The notes: generated by a model from the sequence alone, not told the origin. Positions 1-11,844 are shown, numbered from the stretch's first letter. The stretch is 64,000 nucleotides of DNA from Neoceratodus forsteri (GCA_016271365.2 CM057449.1:1569240501-1569304500); one strand, 5' to 3'. Program-made: numbers and translations.

Positions 1-355
1 GTAGCTTGGGCACTGGGTGACGCACTTAAGTATATACAGTAATTTGGATTTAACATGTACTTTGAGTAGAAATTTTCATGCTGCACTAACAGGACTTTGT
101 TTTACCCTCACCAATATGGTACGGTGCTAGGCTTACCCTTTATGCCAGTCCGGTGTCAATGGAAATAATGATCACCCCACTCACCTGGAAACTAGCCAGT
201 GCATTTACTTCAGAATATGCAACAAGCCAGGCGTCAATCAAAAATACACTCACTTGCTAAGTTCGCTTAACAAGCGCAAACACTACATGAGATAAAGGTG
301 TAATCTACATTAATACTTACAATACAGAAGTCTGAACATTAAAAAATTTATATTT

Positions 356-361
356 TTTATT
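356..361 (-). promoter_or_regulatory. UFL1: Putative UFL1 polyadenylation signal
   Basis: The minus strand reads AATAAA here, 64 bases past the UFL1 stop codon, in an A/T-rich stretch. It would give a short 3' UTR. The region is A/T-rich enough for a chance match, and a longer 3' UTR ending outside the window is possible. Confidence 0.45.
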
Positions 362-424
362 ATCATTAAACATGACTCGTGCCAAATGGATTATAAATCC
401 CCTTTAAACATTTAAATTGGTCCA

Positions 425-637
425 TCACTCTTCTGTTAAGGAGGTTTTCCTGGATCGGAAGACCAGGTCTTTTGTAGCGGGAGTTAACTCTTGCATCTCC
501 TTTCGAATGGCCTCCTCCTCGGCATCTTCAATCTGGCTCTCATCAGTGCCCTCATCCTCCTGGCTAACCTTCTTGTTCTGCCCCACAAGCTTCTTTACTA
601 CCAGACCCTGATATTTTATCAGAAGATTGTATTGATC
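425..637 (-). CDS. UFL1: UFL1 last coding exon (C-terminus of E3 UFM1-protein ligase 1)
   Basis: UFL1 is the E3 ligase that moves the ubiquitin-like modifier UFM1 onto targets such as ribosomal protein RPL26 at the ER membrane. Read on the minus strand this exon encodes 70 residues followed by TGA at 425-427. It begins DQYNLLIKYQGLVVKK and ends KDLVFRSRKTSLTEE, which matches the end of vertebrate UFL1 as I know it. A pyrimidine-rich tract and AG at 638-639 form a good acceptor, and the exon opens in phase 0. The exon at 58183-58363 ends in the same phase, so the join reads SKIPQ then DQYN, as the family expects. Between the two conserved blocks lies an acidic, poorly conserved stretch (about residues 25-45). 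Identification is from remembered family sequence, not a search. Confidence 0.92.
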   Translation of the reverse strand, partial: DQYNLLIKYQGLVVKKLVGQNKKVSQEDEGTDESQIEDAEEEAIRKEMQELTPATKDLVFRSRKTSLTEE

Positions 638-639
638 CT

Positions 640-2080
640 AGAAGAAGAAAAACAAATAATTTCATTTCGCCCATGTCAGAGCAACTGGAAGAAAACTCAT
701 CTTGGTTAACAACACTTTCATTACAGACTGCAAAATGCTAAACACTAACTAACAGTAGTTATTACATACTAATATTTCTCAGGTTAGCCAGGGACTTCTG
801 ATATTGCTTAAACTGCTGTACACAGCCTTGCTACAGATCTGTAACAAACTTTAGACTCTGCATTGTGAAACTCCAAAAACTGCAGTGCCTCCTGGGGACT
901 GAGACTGGTGCAATTCAGGAAGGCTAGTCCCTAAATCTGATACACTAACCATAAAGGTTGCACTCGAGGAGCCAAGTCTCAATAAATCAGCGACTCAAGC
1001 ACAAAATTTTTTATTGCATTCTAGCAATTTACTGAGTGAGCACAGTCAATGGTTGGTGAGACTAAACCTGGCGCTTCCAACACGGGAGGGGGTTTATTAG
1101 GGGATAAATGTACCTTTTGTACTCTGCTCTTCTGTTTTTCATTTGGTCATAGTACAACAGTACAGTACCGAGAAGCATCTTCAGTGGAACTGGAGTGCTT
1201 GGATTTCTTTGTTTCTTGAGACACAGGGAGGATAGGAGCTCAAAACCATGAAGAGCTGGTTTGGTGACCTGGTGGTAGCATTATCACTTGCCACATCAGA
1301 AACCCGCATTTGTGAGTGAGCTTGGGTCACACAGGGGCCAGTCAGTGGAGACAGGACAGATGTTCCATGGACTGTTCTCCAGTCTTGGGAAGGGGAACAA
1401 GTCACTCCACTGTTTGCCTGCCTCCTGGGGAAGCCAGGGGCAGCACAGCCAGAGCACACAGTACAGAGACAGGCTTGCTGGCGGATCTGCACATCCTTGC
1501 ACGCTCACCCACACTGTGTCACTGCATAGCTAGTTGCCTAAGGGCAGAAAATGGAAGAGGTAAATCCCTGACTGACAGGAGGAAACTCTGATCTCTTGCA
1601 GGCCCCACCCAACCTACTGGGCCACCCTCCAGATCTGACTGGTACTACAGAGGGGCCTAGCCAGCCCAGATGGCCCTGCCATGGGGGTATTCAATGGAGA
1701 GGTAAGTCTCACAGAAGGTGGTTGAGTGGGCTGGGGTAAATGGAGCAGATGGGGGCTGGCCAGTGACCAGGAAGCATAAAGAAGTTATAAAACAAACCAA
1801 AAAAATTACAGGCCGGAAGAGTCATCATGTGTGCCCATGTCACAGGGCCTTGGACCACCTCCATCTCCCTTCCCCCCTCCACATGACAAGATAACATTAA
1901 GTAGGGTAACATTTTGGCCCTCTGCAATGAGGTGTCCTGCAAGACGTGTGAGGATTGGTTTGGAGCATGGGAGGCTGGTGCCACTGCTCCAACATGAGAC
2001 AAACCCTTGGAGGTCCTAGCACAAAGAGGCAAATGGAAGGTGCTATACTTGGGGACAAAAAAACAGAGGTAGAACGTACA
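640..2080. other. Intron sequence, nothing recognised
   Basis: Moderately A/T-rich at first, then mixed from about 1180. Short open frames on both strands have no recognisable content and no splice signals I would trust. No repeat family was identified. Confidence 0.5.
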
Positions 2081-2084
2081 CACT

Positions 2085-2470
2085 GTGTCAAGCTTTTATT
2101 GCTGCACTGGAGGGAAAATGACCTGGTGTTTATAATAGACAAAAGAATGAAGCGTGAAAAGCAGTGTGTGGCTGATGTCAAGAGGCCAGCAGAATGCTGG
2201 GGTGCATCAAAACGGGGAAGGGGTGACAGCAGAGCAGCAGAATACTCCTGCCACATTACAATGCCATAGTCAGGCCCCACATGGGGTACTGCATGTGGTC
2301 CTGGGATGCTCAATACAAAAGGGATACTGAAGCAGTCAAGCTGGTGCAACACTGGCCACCAAAATGATCACGAGTATGTGGGCCAAAAGCTATCATGAGA
2401 TGCTAGAGGCCCTTTACATGTTCATTCTGGAGAAAAGTTATTCTGTCACATTCAATAAGCTCCAGCAGCA
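2085..2470 (+). mobile_element. CR1-like LINE fragment (end of reverse transcriptase ORF)
   Basis: Translated on the plus strand with frameshifts, the piece shows IIDKRMKREKQCVADV, then RPHMGYCMWSWDAQYKRD and EAVKLVQ. These follow the C-terminal block of CR1/L2-type ORF2 (pattern VRPHxEYCxxxWxPxxxKD). The same block is seen in the longer LINE at 49090-49335. It is a decayed, 5'-truncated remnant. Confidence 0.72.
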
Positions 2471-2479
2471 TAAAATAAC

Positions 2480-2830
2480 ATTATTAGGTTTGTGACCAGA
2501 CTCCGCCATCGTACTCGGAGCTGTGCTCTCTACGAGACAGTTCAGTGGTTCTCCCTGGAAGACAGGTTCACATGGAAGGCTTCCACGTTTCTCTACAAAA
2601 TCTTCCACAACCACCTTCCTCACAGTGTCTCCTCTCATTTCAAAAAGGCTTGCCCCACTTGGCTCACTAGGAGCGCTACTGCATCCCCTTTCTGGGTCCC
2701 TTACTGCAACACCTCTTTGGGGCAGAGACTGCTCACTTACAGGGGCCCCAAGCTTTTTAACACACTTCCTCCTAACCTTGCAACAGTACCTCCCTCAGTA
2801 CATTTAAGGTTCAACTGAAGGAGCACCTGC
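2480..2830 (+). pseudogene. Non-LTR retrotransposon ORF2 C-terminal fragment
   Basis: The 108-residue plus-strand frame contains FLYKIFHNHLP, LTRSATAS, TSLGQRLLTYRG and PKLFNTLPP in order. This arrangement (short hydrophobic block, TRS, GQR..YRGxxLxNxLP, then FK..L) is typical of the extreme C-terminus of LINE ORF2 proteins. The frame stops at 2816. The LINE clade cannot be settled from this piece, which may belong to a different LINE from the fragment just upstream. Confidence 0.55.
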
Positions 2831-3572
2831 TCAATAAACCCCCCTGCAACTGTCCTAGGTAGATTATCACAGTTTCCTTACCACTGCCTGTGTTTTAAAC
2901 AAAGGGCACCTACTCACATAACTAAGAAAATTTTCCTAGTATTTACTCTGATTTCTTTATTTCCCTCATTTCCTCTAATTGTGGCCATCTGTCTATTGCC
3001 ATGCCTCCCTCCCCAACTGAGTGCGTCTGTATTAATTTTCCTACCCCCTCCCAGGGTTTTACTTATGTAAATGTGTACATACTGTATAGACTTGCTGTTA
3101 ATATTTTGATTGCTGTACATAATATAGTGATTACTGTGCATAAGCAGCTTTTTCCTTTCCCCCCCAATATATGAAGTTGTCTTTCACTGTATATTATTAA
3201 ATGGGCTTTTAAAATACAGAACTCTAATTGGCTAATAGCTCTCCAGAGCCGTGTCCTTATCAGCATGTATTATACGCAACCGGCATTAATCTTTTCCCTA
3301 TAGCCCCATAACAGGAGCGTATCACTGACCTCTGACCACTATAAACAAAAAAACATAAGCGAGTAAAGCTTCCTGCTATGTTTCTATGGGCTGCCTCCTC
3401 CCCCTCGCTCTCCCGACAGCAGTGCCACTCATACTCCTACTATGACTTCACACTGAAAGTTGCTGCTATTCAAAATCCTCACACAAAACTAAAAATGTAA
3501 TCCAGTTTTTTATTTTCTCTTACATTCATCAAAATGCCTCAGTGATGCGACCGCTGAACCGGGAAGCGTTAA
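2831..3572. other. Non-coding stretch
   Basis: A/T-rich at 2880-3200, probably the 3' tail of the LINE to the left. The rest holds nothing recognisable up to the DIRS element. Confidence 0.4.
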
Positions 3573-3840
3573 ATGAAAATTACGTACCTACCGTAATTCT
3601 TGATCTTCTTGGACGAGTCTCCACCACTCATTCACACTAGTGGGATTAGCGCCGGAGGCACTAGGACCCATCGGGAGCAAACTTTTTGCTGGAGGGTCGG
3701 CGCGAGAGATGGCGCCGTGAGGCACGGCGCCGCGAGCAGCGGCTTGAGCGGCAATGACTATCTCGGCGACGACCCTCCAACCGCCTCAGTACCTTTTTTA
3801 CCAAGGAGGTGCAGCGCAACTAACGAAGAGTAAATCTAAT
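3573..3840 (+). repeat. A1 left inverted terminal repeat
   Basis: Pairs in reverse complement with 9195-9444. The shared part includes the blocks around the CACTAGTGGGATTAGCGCC and GGAGGGTCGGCGCGAGAGAT stretches. The outermost 65 bases also recur, inverted, in the ICR. Confidence 0.88.
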
Positions 3841-3972
3841 CTTAAAAAATTGGACATAAGATAGTCCGCACGGACTCTGTAAGAAGGGTCAGCAAAGAAG
3901 TCTTCACGGCCTAAAGATTTGAGGGAGTGAAGACCAACAGCGTGTGAGCTTGGGGATGGAGGGTGGGCGTAT

Positions 3973-4080
3973 GAATGAGTGGTGGAGACTCGTCCAAGAA
4001 GATCAAGAATTACGGTAGGTACGTAATTTTCATATCTTCCTGGACATAAGTCTCCACCACTTATTCACATTAGTGAGAGA
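3973..4080 (+). repeat. A1 internal complementary region (ICR)
   Basis: 3973-4033 is the reverse complement of the left end (3573-3635). 4034-4080 is the reverse complement of the right end (about 9405-9444). The two meet at TTTTCAT|ATCTTCC. This is the joined-ends template that lets a DIRS RNA rebuild its termini. It sits between the YR gene and the left ITR, as expected. Confidence 0.88.
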
Positions 4081-4133
4081 GTACCAAGCTGATAATCCCC
4101 AAAAGGGCGGCAGGAGAGCCAGAGCTCACGCGA

Positions 4134-5290
4134 CTAAGATAGAAGTCCATTAAGGATAGTTCTGCCGACTGCGGAATGACGCCTGGCATAACCATCCAGT
4201 GCATAATGCTTAACGAAGGTATGCACTGAGCTCCAGGTGGCAGCGTTGCAGATATCTGCAATTGGAACATTGCGAATTTCCGCTAGGGATGCCGCGACCG
4301 CCCTAGTAGAGTGAGCGTACACTCTACCTTCTAATTTAACTTGAGCCATGGAATAGCAATGTCGAAGGCATGCCACTAACCATGATGAGATGCATCTGAT
4401 AGCGACAGGTTGACCCAGCCGGGTGTCGCTGAAAGAAACAAACAGTTGCTGAGTCTTGCGAAAATTCTTGGTTCTATCTAAATAGAACCGCAAGGCTCTT
4501 AACATCCAAGGAATGAAGAGATCGTTCCCCTTCATTTTGGAAATTAGCGAAGTAAGAGGGAAGTACCAGAGGTTGGTTTAGATGGAATTCTGACACAACC
4601 TTGGGAAGAAATTTAGGATGAGTACGGAGAACTACCTTGTCTTTATGGAATACAGTATACGGAGGGTCCGTAACCAGGGCATGTATCTCAGAGACCCTGC
4701 GGGCTGAGGTAATGGCCACCAGGAAGGCAGTCTTCCAGGTAAGAAATTTTAGCTCACAGGTAGCTAGAGGTTCGAAAGGCTTCCGAGTGAGCATGTCCAG
4801 CACCAGGTTAATGTCCCAGGCTGCAACTGGACGCTTAACAGGGGGTCTGGTATGAAGAATCCCCTTAAGAAATCTCTTCACCATAGGTAACTGAGCCAGA
4901 GTCAAGGAAGAAACCCGCTCATGGAACGCTGAGATGGCACTAAGGTGAACTTTAACTGTGGAGTACTTGAGACCTGAGTTTGATAGGTCCAAGAGATACT
5001 CCAGAACCTTGTCAGGAGGACAGTAAAAGGGATTCCAAGAGGACTTTGCACACCAGAGAGAAAAACGTTTCCATTTGGAAGCGTACATTTTTCGGATGGC
5101 TGGCTTCCGAGCAGCCAGAAGGATGTCTGAGACTCTACGAGAGACGTTGAACCGATTCACTTCTACCTCTTCAGAAGCCAAGCATGAAGATGAAGTGATT
5201 TCAGGTTGGGATGGACCAACGAACCCTGAGTCAAAAGGTTGATTTGCAAGGGAAGTGGTCTCGGAGAGGCTGCCAACATACTGTTGAGTA
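4134..5290 (-). pseudogene. A1 tyrosine recombinase (integrase of DIRS)
   Basis: In DIRS elements this enzyme inserts the circular DNA copy in place of a DDE integrase. The N-terminal half (frame open from 5538 to 4474) has a core-binding region with YSTVKVHLSAISAFH and the first catalytic arginine in TSARRVSEIHAL. The C-terminal half (4535-4134) has the HxxR box in RVYAHSTRAVAAS and the tyrosine in ATWSSVHTFVKHYALD. The halves lie in different frames that overlap at 4474-4535, so a small indel near 4500 breaks the gene. All catalytic residues are still visible. Confidence 0.87.
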
Positions 5291-7177
5291 GAGGAAACCA
5301 TAGTTGCCGAGGCCAGGAGGGAGCAATGAGAATCATTTTGGTCCCAAGACTCGAACTTAAGGAGTACTCTCTGGATTAGAGGAAGCGGTGGAAAGGCGTA
5401 AAGAAAGCGCTTTGTCCACCGCAGCCTGAACGCATCCTGACAGAAAATGCCAGGCCCTGGATTTCTGGAGCAGAAGAGAGGCAGTTTTGTGTTGAGTGGG
5501 GATGCAAAAGGTCCAGGTCTGGAGTCCCCACTCTTCAACAGTGACCGAGCTACGGCTGGATCGAGAGACCACTGTGAGGGTCTGCCTCCTTCTGCTGAGG
5601 TGATCTGCTAGGTCATTTTGTATACCTGGCAGATAAACCGCTTGAATCAGAGACTTGTGCTCCAAGCACCACTCCCACACCCTCATTGCTTCCCCAAAGG
5701 GATAAGAATGAGCACCGCTTGCTTGTTGATGTAATACATCACAGCTTTGTTGTCCGCTTGAAGGAGAATGTTCTTGTGACAAAGGACATCCTTCAGAGCT
5801 CGATCGCATAGAGGACCCCTCATCTCCAGGACATTTATGTGGAAATGAGTTTTAACTGAGTCCATAAACCTTGAGTGTGGAGGGAGGACAGTGAGCTCCC
5901 ATCCCATTAGCGATCGCGCCTGTGGTGATGGAGATCTGATGATCCGGGGAGCAAAGGGAACCCTTCCAGGAGATTGCTCTCTTGAGACCACCAGGTGAGA
6001 GACCTTCGAAGGGGCTCCGTCACCTTGATGGGATAAGACTGGGGGTAAGTGTTCGGAGACCACTGAGTGGAGAGCATCCACTGGGTGGTTCTCATGTGCA
6101 ACCGGCCAGGGTACAGTGAACACCGAGGACGCCATGAGACCCAACATGCGTTGCATCGAGAGAGCTGCAACCGATTGGTTCTCCCCGATGTAACGGGCCA
6201 TCCGGGGATATCGAGTCTTCTGTCCTCTGGAAGGAAAGCCTTCGGAAGAGGTGTCTAGAAGCGTCCCTATGAAAAGGAGCCTCTGGGAGGGCTGCAGTTG
6301 TGATTTTTCAAATTCAGCAGAACTCCCATGGACGAAGAAGATGAGAAGTCGCTTGCACGGCTTCAAAGTCTCTTGGCTGGAAGGGCTTGCTAGAAGCCAA
6401 TCATCCAGGTAGGGAAACACTGAGTCCGATCTTCCTGAGATGCGCGAGCAGAACTGCACAACACTTTGTAAAACTCACTGGCGCCGAGGATAGCCCAAAG
6501 GGCAGGACTCTGAACTGATAATGCTGACCCAAAGCTACAAACCTGAGGAACTTGGCGGTGGGTCGGGTGGATGGGGATATGCTGGTGTCATCTGCATATC
6601 CAGGAGGCCAGCCAGTCGCTGTTGATGCAGCAAGGGTAACAGGGTACCTAGGAATTATTTTGAATTTCTCCCTGGGAGAAATTTGTTTAACTTTCTGAAG
6701 TCTAGAATGGGGCGATTCCCCAGATTTCTTTGGAACCAGAAAGTAATGGGAGTAGAACCCTGTGTTTCGAGATGTGGGGCACCAGTTCTATTGCCCTGTT
6801 GTTTAGAAGGCCCTGGATCTCGGCGTGAGGAGGTTCTGATCGGAGAGGCCGACAACCTGGGTTGTCGTCTGGGAGGACAATTCGGTGGGTTTCAAGAAAT
6901 GAGAGAATAACCTCGCGAATTATCCGGCGACCCATTTGTCCGGGTTATGGACGCCCACTGGTTGTAGAAGTACATCAGACGACCTCCCACCGGAGGAGAA
7001 AGTTCCACCGGGCAATGTGGATGGAACTCGCCAGCAATTATAAGGTGGCGCTTGGGGCTTTAGGCCCCTGCGCTTTGCTGCGCTTTCTTTTGAGGTTGGG
7101 CAGGTTGGCTTTAGCGGAAGCTTCCCCTGCCTCTGCCTCGAGCGACTGACGTACTCATGAAACTGACGCCTGTTCAC
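5291..7177 (-). pseudogene. A1 reverse transcriptase and RNase H
   Basis: Pieces in several minus-strand frames line up with DIRS polymerase. RPILDFRKLNKF at about 6690 lies in the fingers, VFPYLDDWLLASPSS at about 6400 is the YxDD catalytic site, and the thumb follows. RNase H follows with HINVLEMRGP, LLQADNKAVMYYINKQA and GIQNDLADHLSR near 5620-5830. The longest piece is 5683-6459. At least three frameshifts separate the pieces, and motif A (6500-6600) is badly disrupted. The 3' end overlaps the start of the recombinase in another frame, as is usual in DIRS. Confidence 0.84.
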
Positions 7178-9062
7178 ATGCCCCCGAGAGGGGTAGGCGG
7201 AGGTCTGGCCAACTTAATGGCCGATCTAGTCTTCTGAGTGGCCTCCAAGGCTTGCTCCACCTGAGGGCCAAAAAGATAGGAGCCATCAAAAGGCAGCGCC
7301 ATTACCTGCTGCTGAGTATCATTCGTGAAGCCAGAAGTACGCAGCCAGGAATGGCGCCGAGTACAAATACCTGTGGCCGCTGAGCGAGAAGCAGTGTCGA
7401 AAGCATCCATGGCGGCTTTGACCTGTTGGTTATTGGACTCAATACCTCTAATAACGGTCAGAAGAAGCTCTGACTTGGAGTCCGAATCTGGAAGAGCTTC
7501 AACCATTCTTTTCATAGAGTGCCACAGGATATACTCATACTGAGAAAATAGCCTTGATAACTGGCAATACGCATACTTAGAGTGGAGGCAGCAAAGACTC
7601 TCTTACCTAATGTATCAATCTTTACGAGACTCTTTGTTAATAGGTCGAGCTGTAGTAGTTTGAGGAAGAACGACCTTGTCATTCTCTGCCAGGACTACAA
7701 TAGGATCCGCAAAGGCTTGGGATGCCAAATTGGGACGATCCTTGGGAGCTGAATACTTCTTATCAATGGATTTAGCCACTGAGGGAATAAGTGCAGGATT
7801 ATTCCATACCATTTGAGACAGCGTCTCGAAGGAAGGCTGGATCGGAGGAGTCAAATCCGTAGGGATCTCCGAAGCATGAAGATACTGGAGTCTTAATATC
7901 TTCCCAGGATCGATGTCTGTAGTCTGGAGAGAAAGAGTGGATCTCAGGTTCCTCAACAGAGACTTAAAGGACAGGTCCTCACCACAGGCTCTGTAGCAAA
8001 GAAAGATCCTGTTTCTCCACTTCATCACCCAACTCAAGGTCTGGTCAGGCTCAACATCATCTCCTGATGGTCCAGGAAGGACTGTTTGGACAGGAAAGGA
8101 GGAAAATTAGAGAGGAGGAAATAGCAGAGAAACAAGGAGAGTCCCGAGGGCCCCCGTGCCGAGAGGCAAAGCGGGTTGAAACGGCACCGCGAGGGGCACG
8201 CGCCGAAGAGGCACACACGGCACCGCCGACGGCGCCGCTGACCAAGCGGCACCGCCACCAAGCGCGCCGCTCGGCCCGCGGGCGCCAGACCAAGCGGGCG
8301 CCGGGCCAGATTTAAACGGCGCTGCAGGCGGCGCCTATGAGATCACGCTGGTGCCGCGGACGGCACCGCAAGGCCCAGCGGCACCAAAAACGGCGCCGAC
8401 GAGCCGACAGACCCCGCGGAAGGTGCCGGGAACGCCCCAGGAACCTGGAAAGCTAGAGAAGGAAAAAAACCAGGAGATAAGGGCATCGGTGTGGCCCCCT
8501 GCGCCGCAGCAATGTGAGGGGGGGAAACACCTAAGCGTGGAGTCGCTGGCACCGAAGAAGGCGCCGCACGACTAGGAAGGTCCAACCGCCCTACCAGATC
8601 GCCGGAGGAGCCCGAGGGCTCCGTGGCAACCGAGCCAGGCAGAAGAACAAACCTCCGAGCCCATCGCTCCATAAGAGCGTCCCACTGATGAAACTGCTCA
8701 TCTGGAGCCCTACCTATAGGCGGGAAGGGGCTCCGATGTCGAGGACGACGGTCACCGGAAGTTGGCGACTCCGAAGAAGGAGACTGGCAACTAGCTATGA
8801 TAACCGACCGTCGACGCGCAGACATACCAGAGGGCTTACCCCGAGTGATGCCTCTTTTGACCTGTGGGTCAAGAAGAGCTCGAGGCCTAACGGTGCCGAG
8901 GAATGCGACCGCTTATTTTTATGCCGACGGGGACCGCCCCATCTCGGCATCGGACTGACCGTTGTCGGAACCCCGCTGAGGAGAAGGAGGCTGACCGGAC
9001 CCAGCCCGGCTGACTGAACAGCTTTCATACGAAGTCTCCCTACCGTCACCTGACCTGCTCAT
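7174..9062 (-). pseudogene. A1 gag-like protein
   Basis: Likely start ATG at 9060-9062, followed by MSRSGDGRETSYESC and a serine/arginine-rich region. In order come DEQFHQWDALMERWARR (about 8660-8700), a proline/alanine-rich G+C-rich spacer (8160-8420) that varies between copies, an acidic part, ENDKVVLPQTTTARP (about 7640-7690), and the C-terminal block FDTASRSAATGICTRRHSWL (about 7340-7410). The last block is shared with the gag of families C to F. No Cys/His zinc motif is seen at the N-terminus, unlike families C, D, E and F. Several frameshifts interrupt it. Confidence 0.75.
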
Positions 9063-9194
9063 GGTCGACTCCGTCCAGTAGGCCGAGACTTCAAGTAAGT
9101 TAAATTTAAAATATTAGAAAATTTAAACAAAAATAGAATAAAATTAAGCGATACTACTATCGTGATAATGTTACAAAAATAAACTGAAAACTAT

Positions 9195-9444
9195 GCGCTA
9201 GTTTGAAGTTTGACTCTCGACAGGCGAGCGACGTTGTCACTGAAGCGCACTCGACGGCGGGAAAAAAGGAACTGAGGTGGTTGGAGGGTCGTCGCCGAGA
9301 TAGTCATTGCCGCTCGAGCCGCTGCTCGTGGCGCCATCTCTCGCCCGACCCTCCAGCAAAAAGTTTGCTCCCGATGGGTCCTAGTGCCTCCGGCGCTAAT
9401 CCCACTAGTGTGAATGAGTGGTGGAGACTTATGTCCAGGAAGAT
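9195..9444 (+). repeat. A1 right inverted terminal repeat
   Basis: Reverse complement of the left ITR, diverged in its inner part (9225-9275). In the sense direction of the element this is the 5' end and would be expected to hold the promoter. No specific promoter motif was identified. Confidence 0.85.
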
Positions 9445-10108
9445 CTGCTGAAACGGGACGCACACGTGCAGACGCCTTTCAGTTCATGCTTCCCCTTTCA
9501 TTCTCCCATCCTTTGCACTCCACTCTTGCCTCCTCAAATATAAATCAATCAAGGCTTTAAAATAAAAAAATGTGACCTACACTTTACTGCAGAAAGCCCA
9601 GCGCGATCTCCATTCTCCACATTCCAACGGCTCTCTACCACGGCCGCATAGGGACACACTCGATGCTAGTGAACCGAGACTGAAGAGGGACTCGGACTAC
9701 CAAAGGAAGATAACCAAAAGTAAAAGGAAAAAAAATGTTTTCTACATGTCTGTGGACCTGAGGTCACACAAGAACCATCAAATTGCACCCAAAGTCACAA
9801 ACACTCGCTACAGGACTCGCTACTCCTCGCTCTAACTCAAACTAAATGGGCAGTCACTGTCAGTCACTACTCACACATAGATAAACCAATAAATAAAACG
9901 TTAAATGTTTACAGGGGGACCTTACATACACTGTCTGCTATTTTTCTACTTTCTATCTCAAAAATAAATAGGAAACCCTATGATGCCAATAAACACCACT
10001 TTTAATAGTGGGACTATTTTTTCAATATTTAACCCACTGAAGCCCCATTTTTAGATTTCTGACTTTTTATTTCTTTTTTTCTTTTTTAAATACTTGGATG
10101 CCCATTTT
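9445..10108. other. Intron sequence, nothing recognised
   Basis: No recognisable repeat. The open frame at 9572-9835 has a basic, low-complexity product with no family resemblance and is not supported as a gene. Confidence 0.45.
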
Positions 10109-10250
10109 ATAAGTGCAATAATACACTCCGAGGTGTGGGTTATCTCTTGATAAGAGCACGCCCAGGTGCATAAGGAACGAGGCACTCATAACTTATCTGG
10201 GCATGCTCTTATCAGGAGATAACCCACACCTCTTCATGTGTTATTGCTTG
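10109..10250. mobile_element. Hairpin MITE-like repeat
   Basis: Two arms of about 52 bases, with GAGGTGTGGGTTATCTC on the left and its complement on the right, separated by a spacer of about 35 bases. A long near-perfect hairpin with no coding capacity suggests a foldback MITE. No target duplication was established. Confidence 0.6.
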
Positions 10251-10439
10251 CATAATTCGTCCTGAGCTTTGTGCCTACATTTTCCTGCATCATACATTTT
10301 CTCTCTCATTGTATGTGTATTACCATATGTTTTTGTTTCAAATTGTTTATATCCTTCACTGTTACAACTGGACACTTGTGAAAATGGGAAATTTGCCCCC
10401 ATGTCTTTCTAGTATAAAACTGAAATGAAATGAAATTAA

Positions 10440-10850
10440 AAGGGGGCAAAGAGGGGACGTGATCTCAGTCTTCTGCATACTCCAAGGTATTAACAAGATT
10501 GAACACCCAGGTAAGCTTGATAGAGTGCTCTAAAGCTCAGAGGTGATATACTGAAAAGTAACAGGATTGGCATTATTTCTCCAAGAGGGTGAACCTGCGG
10601 AACAGCCTACTAGAGGAGATAGTGTAAATGAATACAGTACAAGCCTTCAAGGTAAACCTGGCCACATTTCTGCTTAACAAGGGAATCAACAAATATCTTG
10701 CATAATAGACTGAGTAGGGAATCCCAATGAATCAGTACATGTTTGCAAAGAATACTTTTTTATCCTTCCTTATGAAACAGTGGACGGGTGCGGCCATGAT
10801 GGACCTAGTGTCCCTTCTGACCTACAGTATGTTAGGACAGCTGAGCCGGG
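10440..10850 (+). mobile_element. CR1-like LINE 3' end
   Basis: Plus-strand translation shows RGRDLISVFCILQGINKIEH and, after frameshifts, the conserved end of ORF2 and the 3' UTR. This is the same block as RGDMIETFKYLKGMNRV in the LINE at 49385-49435. It is a 5'-truncated remnant. Confidence 0.65.
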
Positions 10851-10947
10851 AAGGGGGGCAGTGAATCTGAAATGTAAAAGTATCAGTATTTGACTCCAGT
10901 GTTTTGGGAAGGCAGTGTAGCCCAGCTGTTAAGAGTTCAGTTTCAGC

Positions 10948-11255
10948 CGGGTCGGCCTGGTGACATGGAGAGTTGAGGTGCTGGACGCCACACCTTGCAC
11001 CACGCCAGTGACCCAGGTTTGGGAGCGAGCTCGGGCCACCGAGGATCAGTAGGGGAGGGAGAGGATCGAGCGTCCGATGACAGCTCTCCTCTCCCAGGGA
11101 CAGGTGGGCACATCGTCCCGCTCCTTGGCTACCTCCTGGTGGAGGATGGGGGGGCAGTGCCAGATTCCAGGAGATGCAAAGTGTGGCTCATGACGCGCAT
11201 GCATGTGATAACGGCTGTGAGGGGGAGGGACCAAAAAAAGAGTGAAAATTACAGC
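10948..11255 (+). mobile_element. SINE, family S copy 1
   Basis: Aligns with copies at 26089 and 39238. They share GAGGTGCTGGACGCC, then a tRNA-like B-box region (GTGACCCAGGTT), the G+C-rich body with ctccctctcccag, and an A-rich tail (11232-11240). A target duplication was not clear for this copy. Confidence 0.6.
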
Positions 11256-11719
11256 TGCAGGCTCCATGATGTCCCCTCCAGTGGGCCTGTGCCACTACCT
11301 CGAAACCACCCGTAAATGAAAATTACGTACCTACCGTAATTCTTGATCTTCTTGGACGAGTCTCCACCACTCATTCACACTAGTGGGATTAGCGCCGGAG
11401 GCACTAGGACCTATCGGGAGCAAACTTTTTGCTGGAGGGTCGGCGCGAGAGATGGCGCCGCGAGGCACGGCGCCGCGAGCAGCGGCTCGAGCGGCAATGA
11501 CTATCTCGGCGACAACCCTCCAACCGCCTCAGTACCTTTTTTACCAAGGAGGTGCAGCGCAACTAACGTAAAGAGTAAATCTAACCTTAAAAAACGGACA
11601 TAAGATAGTCCGTACGACCCGTGTAAGAAGGGTCAACAAAGAAGTCTTCACGGCCTAAAGATTTGAGGGAGTGAAGACCAACACAGCGGTGAGCTCGGGG
11701 GATGGAGGGTGGGCGTGTG

Positions 11720-11822
11720 AATGAGTAGTGGAGACTCGTCTCAAGAAGATCAAGAATTACGGTAGGTACGTAATTTTATATCTTCCTGGACATAAGTCTC
11801 CACCACTCATTCACACTAGTGG
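11720..11822 (+). repeat. A2 internal complementary region
   Basis: Same joined-ends structure as in A1. The junction reads TTTTAT|ATCTTCC, one base shorter than in A1. Confidence 0.85.
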
Positions 11823-11844
11823 GAGAGTACTGTTGATAATCCCC

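Larger units (their letters stand above)
3573..9444 (-). mobile_element. DIRS retrotransposon A1, full length
   Basis: A 5.87-kb element read on the minus strand: right ITR, gag, reverse transcriptase/RNase H, tyrosine recombinase, ICR, left ITR. The ends were placed with the ICR, which contains complements of both outer ends joined together, as known for DIRS1-type elements that replicate through a circle. No target duplication is visible. The bases just outside are AA on the left and C on the right. All genes carry frameshifts, so it is not autonomous now. Confidence 0.9.

Noticed and set aside
417..611. Plus-strand open frame of 64 codons
   Set aside because: It is the antisense of the UFL1 last exon, which has the better frame, splice acceptor and family match.
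1181..1600. Overlapping open frames on both strands near 1.2-1.6 kb
   Set aside because: Mutually antisense frames in G+C-rich intron sequence, no splice signals or motifs to support a gene.
9572..9835. 87-codon plus-strand frame between A1 and the hairpin repeat
   Set aside because: Basic low-complexity product, no family resemblance, no splice or promoter context.
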